The translations under genes were made by a program, and so were the position numbers. Shown here piece by piece: positions 5,211 through 12,794 of a stretch of 25,342 nucleotides of DNA. A model generated the notes under the pieces. That model was not told where the DNA came from, searched no databases, and worked only from the letters and a program-made list of their open reading frames with translations. Every line of letters begins with the position of its first letter. The first letter of the stretch is position 1. This stretch comes from a virus. Location of the stretch: IMG/VR virus record IMGVR_UViG_3300033182_000356, positions 1 through 25,342 of that record; one strand, 5' to 3'.

Positions 5211-5638
5211 GGCTTTTCCCTATGAAAAAAGTCAATAATAGAACAGTCTTAGACGGACTGTTTCTTTTCAACGTTTCCGAAGAGCACCGGCTGTACTCCA
5301 TTTGGGAGTTTATGCACTACTTCGTGTATCCGCTCATGTACGACAAAGTGCGGATCTACTACGAAGATGAAAAGCCCGTGGCCCTCTTCACTTATGTCTT
5401 TCTCAGTCACGAGAGAGCTGAAGAATTCCTAAACGGTGACATTGTTCTGGATGAACAGGATTATGCTGCCGATGATGGGGATGAACTGTGGGGAATCGAA
5501 TTTATCGCTCCCTATGGGCACATTCGCAAAGTCTTTGCGGATATCAAACAGGAGTATTCGGAGAAGTACGGGAAACCCCGTCCCTTCTATTACCGGAGAC
5601 TCCATAAACCTTTCAACAAACGACGAGGTAAATTGTAA
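5207..5638 (+). CDS. HlyC-type toxin-activating lysine acyltransferase family protein
   Basis: 143 residues. HlyC/ApxC-family enzymes move a fatty acyl chain from acyl-ACP to lysines of RTX toxins in the cytoplasm. Matching features: SEEHR (His27 in the place of the catalytic His of HlyC/ApxC), then W33 and a conserved P42, KPVALFTYVFLS (the GEPVAYC-W-x-x-LS region), and DGDELWGIEFIAPYGH (residues 90-105). Glu98 stands where the family's catalytic Asp would be. A basic tail, FYYRRLHKPF, ends the protein. Length is close to the family's usual 140-175. ATG 5207 was chosen because a four-codon leader ORF (5196-5210) with a good SD overlaps it by ATGA; ATG 5222 is the alternative. No RTX toxin is present, so the substrate may be a phage protein, such as the adjacent virion protein (5638), whose start overlaps this stop. 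Confidence 0.75.
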   Translation: MRLFPMKKVNNRTVLDGLFLFNVSEEHRLYSIWEFMHYFVYPLMYDKVRIYYEDEKPVALFTYVFLSHERAEEFLNGDIVLDEQDYAADDGDELWGIEFIAPYGHIRKVFADIKQEYSEKYGKPRPFYYRRLHKPFNKRRGKL

Positions 5639-7035
5639 TGGGTGGTTCTCCTCCTTCTCCGCCGCCGCCACCTCCTTCCAAGGATTATTCGGCCAACTTT
5701 GCCGCGCTGGCGTCTGGTCAGGGTACCATCCGTCAGGATATCAGTGGCGTTAATACCAACATCTCACGTGAAGCGAATAACATTAATAACAATGTTCTTC
5801 AGGGTTTCCGTGATCAAGAAGGTAATTTCCGTGACATCAACACTGGGATCTCCAATCTCGACAGAGATCTGAGCTCCGGTTTTGCTGACGTAGGTAATCA
5901 GATCTCTGGTCTGGGCACTGACGTAGGCAATCAGCTTGATGCATTCGGTCAGAACCTTAACACTGGCATGTCCAATTTGGGTAACCAAGTAGGCACCGGT
6001 TTCAACAACCTCAGTGGTCAGGTCGATACTCGTTTTGGTGAGCTCGGTAATAACATGAATACCGGTTTCGCTACTGTTATGACGGATATGGGCACTGGCT
6101 TCAATAACCTTGGTAACGCTGTTACTTCAGGTAATGAGGCTCTGATGAATAACCAGAACACTGGCTTCGCTAACGTGAACCAGAATGTGAGCAATGTCGG
6201 TACCAATCTGGGCAATCAGATGACCGAGATGAGCACGAATGTTCTGGGTGGTCAGGATACGATCCGTAACCTCGTTGAGCAGTACGGTGGTAATCTGGAT
6301 AACTACTACGCAGCATTAGCTCAAGGTCAGTCTGAAGCAGCAGCTCGTCAGGGCGCTATGCAGACCGGCTTGGATTCTTTCCGTAACACCTACGATAAGC
6401 AGACTACTCTTGCTAACCAGCAGCGTGGTCGTATTCAGGATGCGGTTGCTGGTGGTGTATCTCAGATCCAAGAAGATCTCGGTAATAGCCTGTCTGCTAC
6501 TCAGCAGGGTCTGTCTAATGTTCAGCAGCGTGTTGGTGACGTTAATTCCGCCGTGCAGCAGAACGCTACGAACATGGAGAAAGACTTCGCTACTGTAGCT
6601 AAGCAGATTACTGTAGGCTTCGATGATGGTACTCAAACCTCAGCGTCTATGCGTAATGAGTTTGTAGATCGTCTGAACACTATTCGTGGTGTTCTATCTG
6701 ATCAGAATGCAAACATTGACGCAAACATCCGTAGCTCTTACGCACAGCTTGCTAACTCTTTTGATCAGACCGGTTCTCTCATTCAGAGCAGCGTTGATCA
6801 GAGTGGTAACAAGATCAGTCGTGCAATTGATGGTCAGGGTAACCTGTTGTTGGCAACCTTCAACAACACCGGTGCAATGGTCGATCAGAACGCTTTGAAC
6901 ATCAACAACATGATGGATCAGCTTGATCGTCTCGGTTACCGCCCGGGTACCAACTCAGGCATGATGGCTATGACGGGTACTCAGACTGCTGCTGTGTATT
7001 CAGGTCGAGCAGCACCGTACGCACAGACCATGTAA
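5638..7035 (+). CDS. Repeat-rich virion structural protein
   Basis: 465 residues; ATG overlaps the previous stop (TAATG) and GAGG lies about 9 bases upstream. The N-terminus is proline-rich (GGSPPSPPPPPPSKDYSANF). From about residue 30 to 205 it has imperfect repeats built on N-T-G-F-x-N-L-G-N / G-x-x-V-G-N-Q, and the rest is helical with Gln/Asn-rich heptads. No membrane segment. The short Pro-rich start followed by D-Y-S-A is common in marine podovirus structural proteins. The periodic N-x-G-F/N-L-G pattern suggests an extended trimeric rod or a long helical bundle, as in internal or tail proteins. It is a candidate partner or substrate of the acyltransferase encoded just upstream. Function not known. 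Confidence 0.72.
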   Translation: MGGSPPSPPPPPPSKDYSANFAALASGQGTIRQDISGVNTNISREANNINNNVLQGFRDQEGNFRDINTGISNLDRDLSSGFADVGNQISGLGTDVGNQLDAFGQNLNTGMSNLGNQVGTGFNNLSGQVDTRFGELGNNMNTGFATVMTDMGTGFNNLGNAVTSGNEALMNNQNTGFANVNQNVSNVGTNLGNQMTEMSTNVLGGQDTIRNLVEQYGGNLDNYYAALAQGQSEAAARQGAMQTGLDSFRNTYDKQTTLANQQRGRIQDAVAGGVSQIQEDLGNSLSATQQGLSNVQQRVGDVNSAVQQNATNMEKDFATVAKQITVGFDDGTQTSASMRNEFVDRLNTIRGVLSDQNANIDANIRSSYAQLANSFDQTGSLIQSSVDQSGNKISRAIDGQGNLLLATFNNTGAMVDQNALNINNMMDQLDRLGYRPGTNSGMMAMTGTQTAAVYSGRAAPYAQTM

Positions 7036-7059
7036 GAGATGAGCAGGGGCACTACACCA

Positions 7060-7326
7060 ATGACAGATGATCGACTTGGTCGAATTGAAGACAAGCTAGA
7101 TAAACTCAGTGAGGCTGTAGTGTCCTTAGCTCGTATGGAAGAGAGAATGATTACTCTCTTCAAAAGGATGGATAACTACGAAGGGCGTCAGACAGAAGTA
7201 GAGGGGCGTGTTGATCGCGTGGAAGACGATCTAACAGCCAGCAAGGCTTCAATGAAGTTTTGGGAACGGTTGTTCTGGATTGTTGTAACAGCAGCAGTCA
7301 GCACAGGATTTTGGTATCTCAAATGA
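7060..7326 (+). CDS. Coiled-coil protein with C-terminal TM (XhlA/holin-like)
   Basis: 88 residues from ATG 7060; ATG 7039 would add seven residues, but family members I recall start MTDD-x-L-x-R-I-E-x-K-L, and CAGGGG lies about 10 bases before 7060. Residues 5-60 are heptads (RLGRIEDKLDKL, RMEERMITLFKRM, VEGRVDRVEDDL). Residues 68-87 form a TM segment (ERLFWIVVTAAVSTGFWYL). The soluble coiled coil on the cytoplasmic side with one C-terminal TM resembles XhlA/haemolysin-type holin accessories. Its stop overlaps the lysozyme start (ATGA 7323-7326), which supports a lysis role. Confidence 0.68.
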   Translation: MTDDRLGRIEDKLDKLSEAVVSLARMEERMITLFKRMDNYEGRQTEVEGRVDRVEDDLTASKASMKFWERLFWIVVTAAVSTGFWYLK

Positions 7327-8051
7327 CCTCTCAAAATGTTTCTAGTTCAGGCATCAATCTAGTTAAGAAATTCGAGGGCCTTCACAAGGTTCAAGAAGAT
7401 GGTACGGTATCCGCTTATCGCTGCCCAGCAGGGAAGTGGACTATCGGCTACGGCCATACCAAGGGCGTTAAGTCCGGGGCTAAGGCCACACAACAAGAGT
7501 GTGAAGACTTCCTTAAAGAGGATTTAGAAGAAGTAGGAAACGTTGTTCGTCGTTACGTCAAAGTCCCATTGACTCAGACCCAATACGACGCACTCGTTTC
7601 CTTTATTTTTAACCTCGGCGGGGAGAACTTCCGTAAGTCTACTCTGCTTAAGAAGCTCAATGTCGGTAAATATGAAGAAGTACCGTCAGAGATCCTGAAG
7701 TGGAATAAGGCTCGTGTTGATGGAGAGCTTCGTGCTCTTCCCGGCCTCACACGCCGTAGAACGGCTGAGGCTGCTTTATTCTCTATGGATGCCCCCCTGT
7801 CCGCAGATGGTGGGGATCTAATGCCTCAGAGGCCCGTACAGGAGGCCCTGAAGCCATTATCAAAGTCCAAGACTATGGCAGGTGCTAGCCTAGCCGGAGC
7901 CGGGACTATCCTGTCAGAGACCGCCTCACAGCTTGAGGGATTGGTGGGCTACTCAGGTGTAGCAGAGACATTGTTCCTGCTCGTAGCAGTAGCTGGTATT
8001 GGCCTCGTGGCTTACTCCCGGTTCAACGACCACAAAGAGGGTGTGCACTAG
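7323..8051 (+). CDS. Endolysin: GH24 lysozyme with C-terminal TM segment
   Basis: 242 residues from ATG 7323, overlapping the previous stop. Residues 8-150 are a T4/P22-type lysozyme: KKFEGLH (catalytic Glu18), AYRCPAGKWTIGYGHT (Cys34 and Thr40 in the E-(C/D)-T triad), and later QTQYDALVSFIFNLGGENFRKS and LPGLTRRRTAEAALF. It cuts the glycan strands of peptidoglycan for lysis. Residues 170-242 are not part of the lysozyme fold: a polar linker, an Ala/Gly-rich amphipathic stretch, then a hydrophobic segment (about 213-229, AETLFLLVAVAGIGLVAY) and a charged tail RFNDHKEG. Similar tails occur on some proteobacterial phage lysozymes. The C-terminal TM would anchor the enzyme to the inner membrane, so release may need membrane collapse. 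Confidence 0.88.
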   Translation: MTSQNVSSSGINLVKKFEGLHKVQEDGTVSAYRCPAGKWTIGYGHTKGVKSGAKATQQECEDFLKEDLEEVGNVVRRYVKVPLTQTQYDALVSFIFNLGGENFRKSTLLKKLNVGKYEEVPSEILKWNKARVDGELRALPGLTRRRTAEAALFSMDAPLSADGGDLMPQRPVQEALKPLSKSKTMAGASLAGAGTILSETASQLEGLVGYSGVAETLFLLVAVAGIGLVAYSRFNDHKEGVH

Positions 8052-8075
8052 CACCCAGAATAATGAGATACGACA

Positions 8076-9755
8076 ATGGCAGTAGCTGACCCAACAACTA
8101 TTGGTGGCTTAGTAGGTGATCCTGCGGCTGCATCCGCTGCAACTGGCTGGAGTGGCTTTAGTGGTGATACCTTAAATGGTATCTCTACGCTTCAAGCTGC
8201 TCAGCTCAGTGGTGCCGGTGACTACGTAGGTGGTACGAATGTAGCCCAGACTTCTGCAAATATCGTTGCAGACCCTACTTCCTACCTCCAGAACAACGGT
8301 ATGAATCTGTCTAATCAGGTTCAGGTCATTGATGCAAATACTGCAGGTACGACTATTGATCCTAGCATTGCTAGCATGGATGTTGATGCCCTCAATATCA
8401 ACGCTGCCCAGAGTGGTGTAGCACAGGCCGCAGGGGCTACCCAGCCTACCTCAGCTCAGACGGGTAGTGCCGTATCTACCTACGGTCAGGTAAGTAATGC
8501 ATCCAATACAATGGGTGCTGCTACTACTGCCACTAACCAGCAGGCTATCATCGATGCTGCTGCCGTAGATATGCAGGGCATGGCTACTGGTACCAATGAG
8601 GATGGCTCAGTCAATGAGACTGGTAAGGCTCTCAATACTTTTGCTAGTCAGGACATCTCTAACGTAATCGATACCAGCACCGTATCAGGTAAGCTTCTGG
8701 CACAGTCTCTCGGGGAAGGTAACTACCTCGATGCTAAGGCTACGGTCATGGGGCAGCTTGAGAAGATCTCTGCTGACTTCGTAGACCCTGTCACTGGTCA
8801 GACTAAGATTCCTACATGGGCTGCAGGTCAGGCTCGTGCTGTATCCCGTATCATTAGCTTCAAGGGCGTAAGCGGTACTGCAGCGATTGCTGCTACTGCA
8901 CAGGCTATGATGGAAGCTACCCTGCCGATTGCTCAGCAGGAAGCTCAGTTCTATCAGTCTGTCACCCTTAAGAATCTCGATAATAAGCAGCAGAAGATTA
9001 TCAACACTGCCAACATCTTGTCTAAGATGGAGCAGGTTAATCTAGACAACCGTATGACGGCTGCTGTGAATAACTCTAAGACCTTCATGGCCTACGACTT
9101 GGCTAACTTAGAGAATGAGCAACAGGCTAACCTGATCAATACTCAAGCTCGCGTCCAGTCTATCTTAGAGGATGCTAAGCAAGAGAATGTGATGCGTCAG
9201 TTCAATGCAACTGAGCAGAACACGATGGATAAGTTCTACGCTAATCTGGATAATCAAATCTCCATGTTCAATGCAGAGCAGAAGAACGTAATGGAGAAGT
9301 TCAATACAGGTGAGCTGAACGATACCTACCAATTCAATGCTACTCTCCAGAATAACCGTGAGCAGTGGTATAAGGAAATGTCATACGACATTGAGCAGTT
9401 TAATGCTCAGTGGCGTCAGGACGTTACTCTCCAAAACAATGAGAATGCATTCAATGCAGCGGCTACGGACGTTAAGAATGCAATAGACCTCACCTCAGAG
9501 CAGCTCTCCCATATGTGGGATCGTGCTGATGCAGCGTTAGACTACGCTTGGAAGGAAGGTGAGAACGCCAAGGATCGTGAGAATAAGATTGCCCTCGCTA
9601 AGATTGAGCTTGAGAAGGCTCAGATTGCTGCCAATGCCAAGAAGGGTGGTGGTATCTGGGGTGCTGTAGGCCAGATCGGTGGTGCAATGCTAGGTGCCTA
9701 TACCGGCAACCTCACCGGTGAAGGTGGCAAGCTCGCTAGCTGGGCTATGGCGTAA
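8076..9755 (+). CDS. Helical virion structural/ejection protein
   Basis: 559 residues; starts 24 bases after the lysozyme with only a weak SD. The N-terminal 150 residues are Ala/Thr/Gln/Gly-rich and low in charge. Residues 150-290 include a compact region with GKLLAQSLGEGNYLDAKATV and QEAQFYQSVTLKNLDNKQQ. Residues 300-520 are a long helical region with repeating F-N-A/T-x-x-Q-N units (MRQFNATEQN, MFNAEQKN, QFNATLQN, QFNAQWRQ, AFNAAATD). The C-terminus is Gly/Ala-rich. This matches structural proteins of marine podoviruses found before the large internal virion proteins. It is likely part of the tail/ejection apparatus, but the exact role is unknown. Confidence 0.72.
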   Translation: MAVADPTTIGGLVGDPAAASAATGWSGFSGDTLNGISTLQAAQLSGAGDYVGGTNVAQTSANIVADPTSYLQNNGMNLSNQVQVIDANTAGTTIDPSIASMDVDALNINAAQSGVAQAAGATQPTSAQTGSAVSTYGQVSNASNTMGAATTATNQQAIIDAAAVDMQGMATGTNEDGSVNETGKALNTFASQDISNVIDTSTVSGKLLAQSLGEGNYLDAKATVMGQLEKISADFVDPVTGQTKIPTWAAGQARAVSRIISFKGVSGTAAIAATAQAMMEATLPIAQQEAQFYQSVTLKNLDNKQQKIINTANILSKMEQVNLDNRMTAAVNNSKTFMAYDLANLENEQQANLINTQARVQSILEDAKQENVMRQFNATEQNTMDKFYANLDNQISMFNAEQKNVMEKFNTGELNDTYQFNATLQNNREQWYKEMSYDIEQFNAQWRQDVTLQNNENAFNAAATDVKNAIDLTSEQLSHMWDRADAALDYAWKEGENAKDRENKIALAKIELEKAQIAANAKKGGGIWGAVGQIGGAMLGAYTGNLTGEGGKLASWAMA

Positions 9756-9767
9756 GGAAATAACACC

Positions 9768-9971
9768 ATGACATTTGAAGAAGCGATCCGCAAATCAATT
9801 GCCAAGTACTTCAAGGGGCATTCATTTGATGCCCTTCAGGAAGCTACTGGCAAGGAAATGAAATACACTCTTGAGTACTTCGACCAGCTCGAAAAGGACA
9901 TGCTTGAGGGCACTGACGTTGAGCCAGAGGAAATGGCTGTAGAGGAGGACGATACTGATGTCCCTGCTTGA
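9768..9971 (+). CDS. Small acidic structural-region protein
   Basis: 67 residues; TAAGGAAAT 8 bases before ATG 9768 is a good ribosome binding site. The N-terminal half is a helical region (FEEAIRKSIAKYFKGHSF) and the C-terminus is very acidic (EPEEMAVEEDDTDVPA). I do not recognise a named family. Small proteins of this sort often sit before the ejection-protein genes in related phages. Its end overlaps the next gene by 14 bases, so translation is coupled. Confidence 0.65.
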   Translation: MTFEEAIRKSIAKYFKGHSFDALQEATGKEMKYTLEYFDQLEKDMLEGTDVEPEEMAVEEDDTDVPA

Positions 9972-10539
9972 TCCTAATAAACTCAGCGGCCCTATCCCGG
10001 GCGAGAACATTACGTCAGATACCCGTAACTATCCGTGGCATAGACCTCCGGATATCACTGATCTAGATGAAGCTATTGAATACGTACTCGACGACCTGAC
10101 CGAAACTAACCTCGGTCTTCGTTCTATGGCGATGCTGAAAACGGATGTCAGTGTAGCTACCGTAACAGACATCATCGTAACTACGGGTATTGGTCGTGGT
10201 AAGTGGACTCCAGACTTTGCCATCCTCATGGCAGGGCCTGTAGCACGTCTACTCACGATCATGGCTAAGCAGTACGGTATCGATTACACGATGGGGCTGG
10301 ATTCTGGTGAGGGCAGTGAGCAGGCTATGCTAGCTGAGATTATCAATGCCTCCCCACAGAAGATGCAGGAAGTAGCAATGGCTGTAGAGGCTGAAGCTGC
10401 TCAGATGCAAGCTGAAGAGGGCGGTGCAGAAGAAGGTGGCCTGATGGCTCCAGCACCAGCAGATGAACAGGCAGTAATGCTTGGTTACGGCGCTGAAGAA
10501 GAAGCAGCTCCTGAAGATATGCCCGAGGAAGAAATCTAA
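9958..10539 (+). CDS. Conserved phage structural-region protein
   Basis: 193 residues from ATG 9958. The N-terminus DPNKLSGPIPGENITSDTRN followed by YPWHRPPD is a hallmark I recall from many marine phages. Residues 30-115 are predicted helical with DEAIEYVLDDL and DFAILMAGPVARLLTIMAKQ. The tail from about 120 is Glu/Ala-rich and acidic, ending PEDMPEEEI. Function unknown; the strong conservation of the PWHRPPD block and the position suggest a virion or assembly role. The next gene starts on its stop (TAATG). Confidence 0.72.
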   Translation: MSLLDPNKLSGPIPGENITSDTRNYPWHRPPDITDLDEAIEYVLDDLTETNLGLRSMAMLKTDVSVATVTDIIVTTGIGRGKWTPDFAILMAGPVARLLTIMAKQYGIDYTMGLDSGEGSEQAMLAEIINASPQKMQEVAMAVEAEAAQMQAEEGGAEEGGLMAPAPADEQAVMLGYGAEEEAAPEDMPEEEI

Positions 10540-12794
10540 TGAGTGGCTTTGAAGATTTTGCTACCGGCTTCGCAGGAGGCTTTGCCCCGTCTTTTACCAA
10601 AGCGTTTGAGACGTCTCAGCTCAATTCCCGTGACAAGTTTAAGTTTAAGCTAGAGCAAGCGAAGACTGAATACGAGAATGGCCTAGAGAAGGCTAAGAAC
10701 CGTAAGACTGCTAGTCAGCTTGCTGAAGAATTCCAACAGCCAAAAGAGACTGCTGAGGTTATTGCTCAGTGGTTAGATTCTGGTCGTACTATCGATAAGA
10801 TCCGTGAAGATCTTGCTCGTCCTAATGTGTTTAAGCTGAACCCAGCTTGGCAGGATTGGGATACGAAGCGTAAGGCTAAGTCTGCTGAGGGTGCTCCTGT
10901 TGCAGCTACTGCAGAAGTATCTGTAGGGGCTCCTACTGTAGAGGGTGTAGAGCCCGTTAATCCTGTAGATGCTCAGATGTCACAACTTACTGCTGAGGCT
11001 CCTGTAGCGAAGACTCCAGAGCGTGAGACGATGGATGCTGAGAATATGACAGAGACTCAGGCAGACTTTGATCGCATCAATGCTCGTACTGCAGAAGAAG
11101 CTAAGCCTACCGAAGAACAGCCTAAGTTCCGTGGTGCGCTGGGTAATGTAGATCCAAAGGAACGTGATCGTATCTTCAATATCATGGGTATTACTGAATC
11201 TGAGTACCTCGATGTTATCGGTTACGGTAAGGGTTCTGATGAGCCTACTAAGTACATCTATACCCCGTCCGCTAAGAACAGCTTCCCATCTAACTGGAAT
11301 GAGGCTGTGATTGCTGAGGTAATGGCTTCTGACGAATACCGCTCTCTGCCAGATGAAAAGGCTCGTACTGCATACTTGATCAAGGTCAAGAACTCTATGG
11401 ACTCTGGCAAGGCTCCTACTAACGCAGAGACGCAGTCCTTCCAGAACCTGATTGTAAGTGATGCGTATGTTAACGCTGATCCTGCTACTCAAGAACAGAT
11501 GCTCATGGATCACAAGGATAAGTGGGCTAAGCTAGGTAAAACCAGTAGTGGTAATGAGACTGCTGAACAGCTCTCTCTCAACCTACTAACTAGCTCTGCT
11601 TCTTATATTAATGCTGCTCCTGAAGTTCAGCAGGAAATGCTACTTAGCCATAAGCAGAAGTTCTCTGGTACCGGCTCTAGCAAAGACACCCTGACTCAGA
11701 GTAGTTTTGCTGCACAACTTGCACAGGCTCGTCTAAACCTACTCTCCCCGGATCAGGCTACTCGTGAGAAAGCACGGGCTTGGTTGGAAGTAGAGAAACC
11801 TGTTCTACAGGCGGCATTGACTGAAGCTGCCGCTGCTACCAATAAGAATGAGCCTGCCATCTTCAACATCCGCTACCAAGGCTCAGACGGCAAAATCAAT
11901 GTCGTAGAAGCTACGAAGGGTGAGGATGGGTCTTGGATTCGTCTAGATGGGCAAGCACCGATCACTAAGGATCAGGTGAAAAGTGTCATGACACCGGAGT
12001 CTATGAGCGAACAGACTAAGACGCTACAGGCAGCAAGCACAGTCTACTCGGGTGTAACTGATAAGCAGTCTGCAGTCTCTGTTGCGGCTGCTGGTGCGTA
12101 TGAGCTAGATCGTATTGCAGCACGTACGCAGGGTGTACTGACCATTGCAGGCCCTACAGCAAGCTTCTTCACTGGTGCCAAGAACAACGTTAACGCCATC
12201 ATGGCTCTCATCCAAGAAGAGGGCCAAAAGGGCACGGATATGGAGACTGTTCTCCAGCTCATGCAAAATAAAATTGGTGAGCTGCAGTCTTCTAGTGACC
12301 TTACCACCGAGACTGCTAGTGCCTATCAAGAATTCTCTGCTGCCGTAATTCGTTACGTGTTCGCTGCTGGTAAGGCTCTAGGCCAGTCTGGTAACGGCTT
12401 CTCTAACAGCGACTACGAGAACGTATTCAAGTCCATCCAGAACTCTACCAGCTATGAGACCTTCTCTAACAACCTCCGTAACTTCACTAAGTCACAGATA
12501 CAGAGCCTAGATCAGGAAGTGAATACTGCTTCCGCTAACCCGCTTGTTGTATCAGCAATGGAGAAGAATAATCGAGAGTACCTAGAAGGTCTTCTGATCG
12601 ACTCCCGTACTCTGTTTGAACGTGACGGTCTCGCTAAACAGTATCAGTGGTCTCAGGGCCGAGCTAAGGCTATCCTTAAGGTCTTCCGCCCTGAAGACAT
12701 TACCGATGAAATCGTATCTCAAATGCCGGCTTTGGGTAACTTCCGTGAGTCAGGCGCTATTATCTTTACTGACGGATCAGGTGAGGCACTCTAA
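10539..12794 (+). CDS. Internal virion/ejection protein with triplicated helical repeat
   Basis: 751 residues, start overlapping the previous stop, with GAGGAAG about 8 bases upstream. The N-terminus (FEDFATGFAGGFAPSFTKAF) is a Gly/Phe-rich helix seen in related phage proteins. Residues 115-195 are a disordered Ala/Glu/Pro linker. Residues about 255-287, 298-330 and 344-376 are three copies of one ~33-residue helical repeat (SDEYRSLPDEKARTAYL, SDAYVNADPATQEQMLM, SASYINAAPEVQQEMLL). The last 350 residues are helical with a small Ala/Gly-rich region and no TM. The size and place before the largest late gene match T7 gp15-like ejection proteins. One copy of the repeat also appears in the next gene product. 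Confidence 0.72.
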   Translation: MSGFEDFATGFAGGFAPSFTKAFETSQLNSRDKFKFKLEQAKTEYENGLEKAKNRKTASQLAEEFQQPKETAEVIAQWLDSGRTIDKIREDLARPNVFKLNPAWQDWDTKRKAKSAEGAPVAATAEVSVGAPTVEGVEPVNPVDAQMSQLTAEAPVAKTPERETMDAENMTETQADFDRINARTAEEAKPTEEQPKFRGALGNVDPKERDRIFNIMGITESEYLDVIGYGKGSDEPTKYIYTPSAKNSFPSNWNEAVIAEVMASDEYRSLPDEKARTAYLIKVKNSMDSGKAPTNAETQSFQNLIVSDAYVNADPATQEQMLMDHKDKWAKLGKTSSGNETAEQLSLNLLTSSASYINAAPEVQQEMLLSHKQKFSGTGSSKDTLTQSSFAAQLAQARLNLLSPDQATREKARAWLEVEKPVLQAALTEAAAATNKNEPAIFNIRYQGSDGKINVVEATKGEDGSWIRLDGQAPITKDQVKSVMTPESMSEQTKTLQAASTVYSGVTDKQSAVSVAAAGAYELDRIAARTQGVLTIAGPTASFFTGAKNNVNAIMALIQEEGQKGTDMETVLQLMQNKIGELQSSSDLTTETASAYQEFSAAVIRYVFAAGKALGQSGNGFSNSDYENVFKSIQNSTSYETFSNNLRNFTKSQIQSLDQEVNTASANPLVVSAMEKNNREYLEGLLIDSRTLFERDGLAKQYQWSQGRAKAILKVFRPEDITDEIVSQMPALGNFRESGAIIFTDGSGEAL

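Noticed and set aside
5730-6255. Repeated GGTAAC/AACACTGG-like DNA suggesting a repeat array or CRISPR.
   Set aside because: Units are imperfect, in frame and coding, with no fixed spacers; they reflect protein repeats.
10980-11513. 177-residue minus-strand ORF inside the 751-residue gene.
   Set aside because: Arg/Leu/Ser-rich antisense shadow of a coding strand with strong codon bias; no SD and opposite to the operon.
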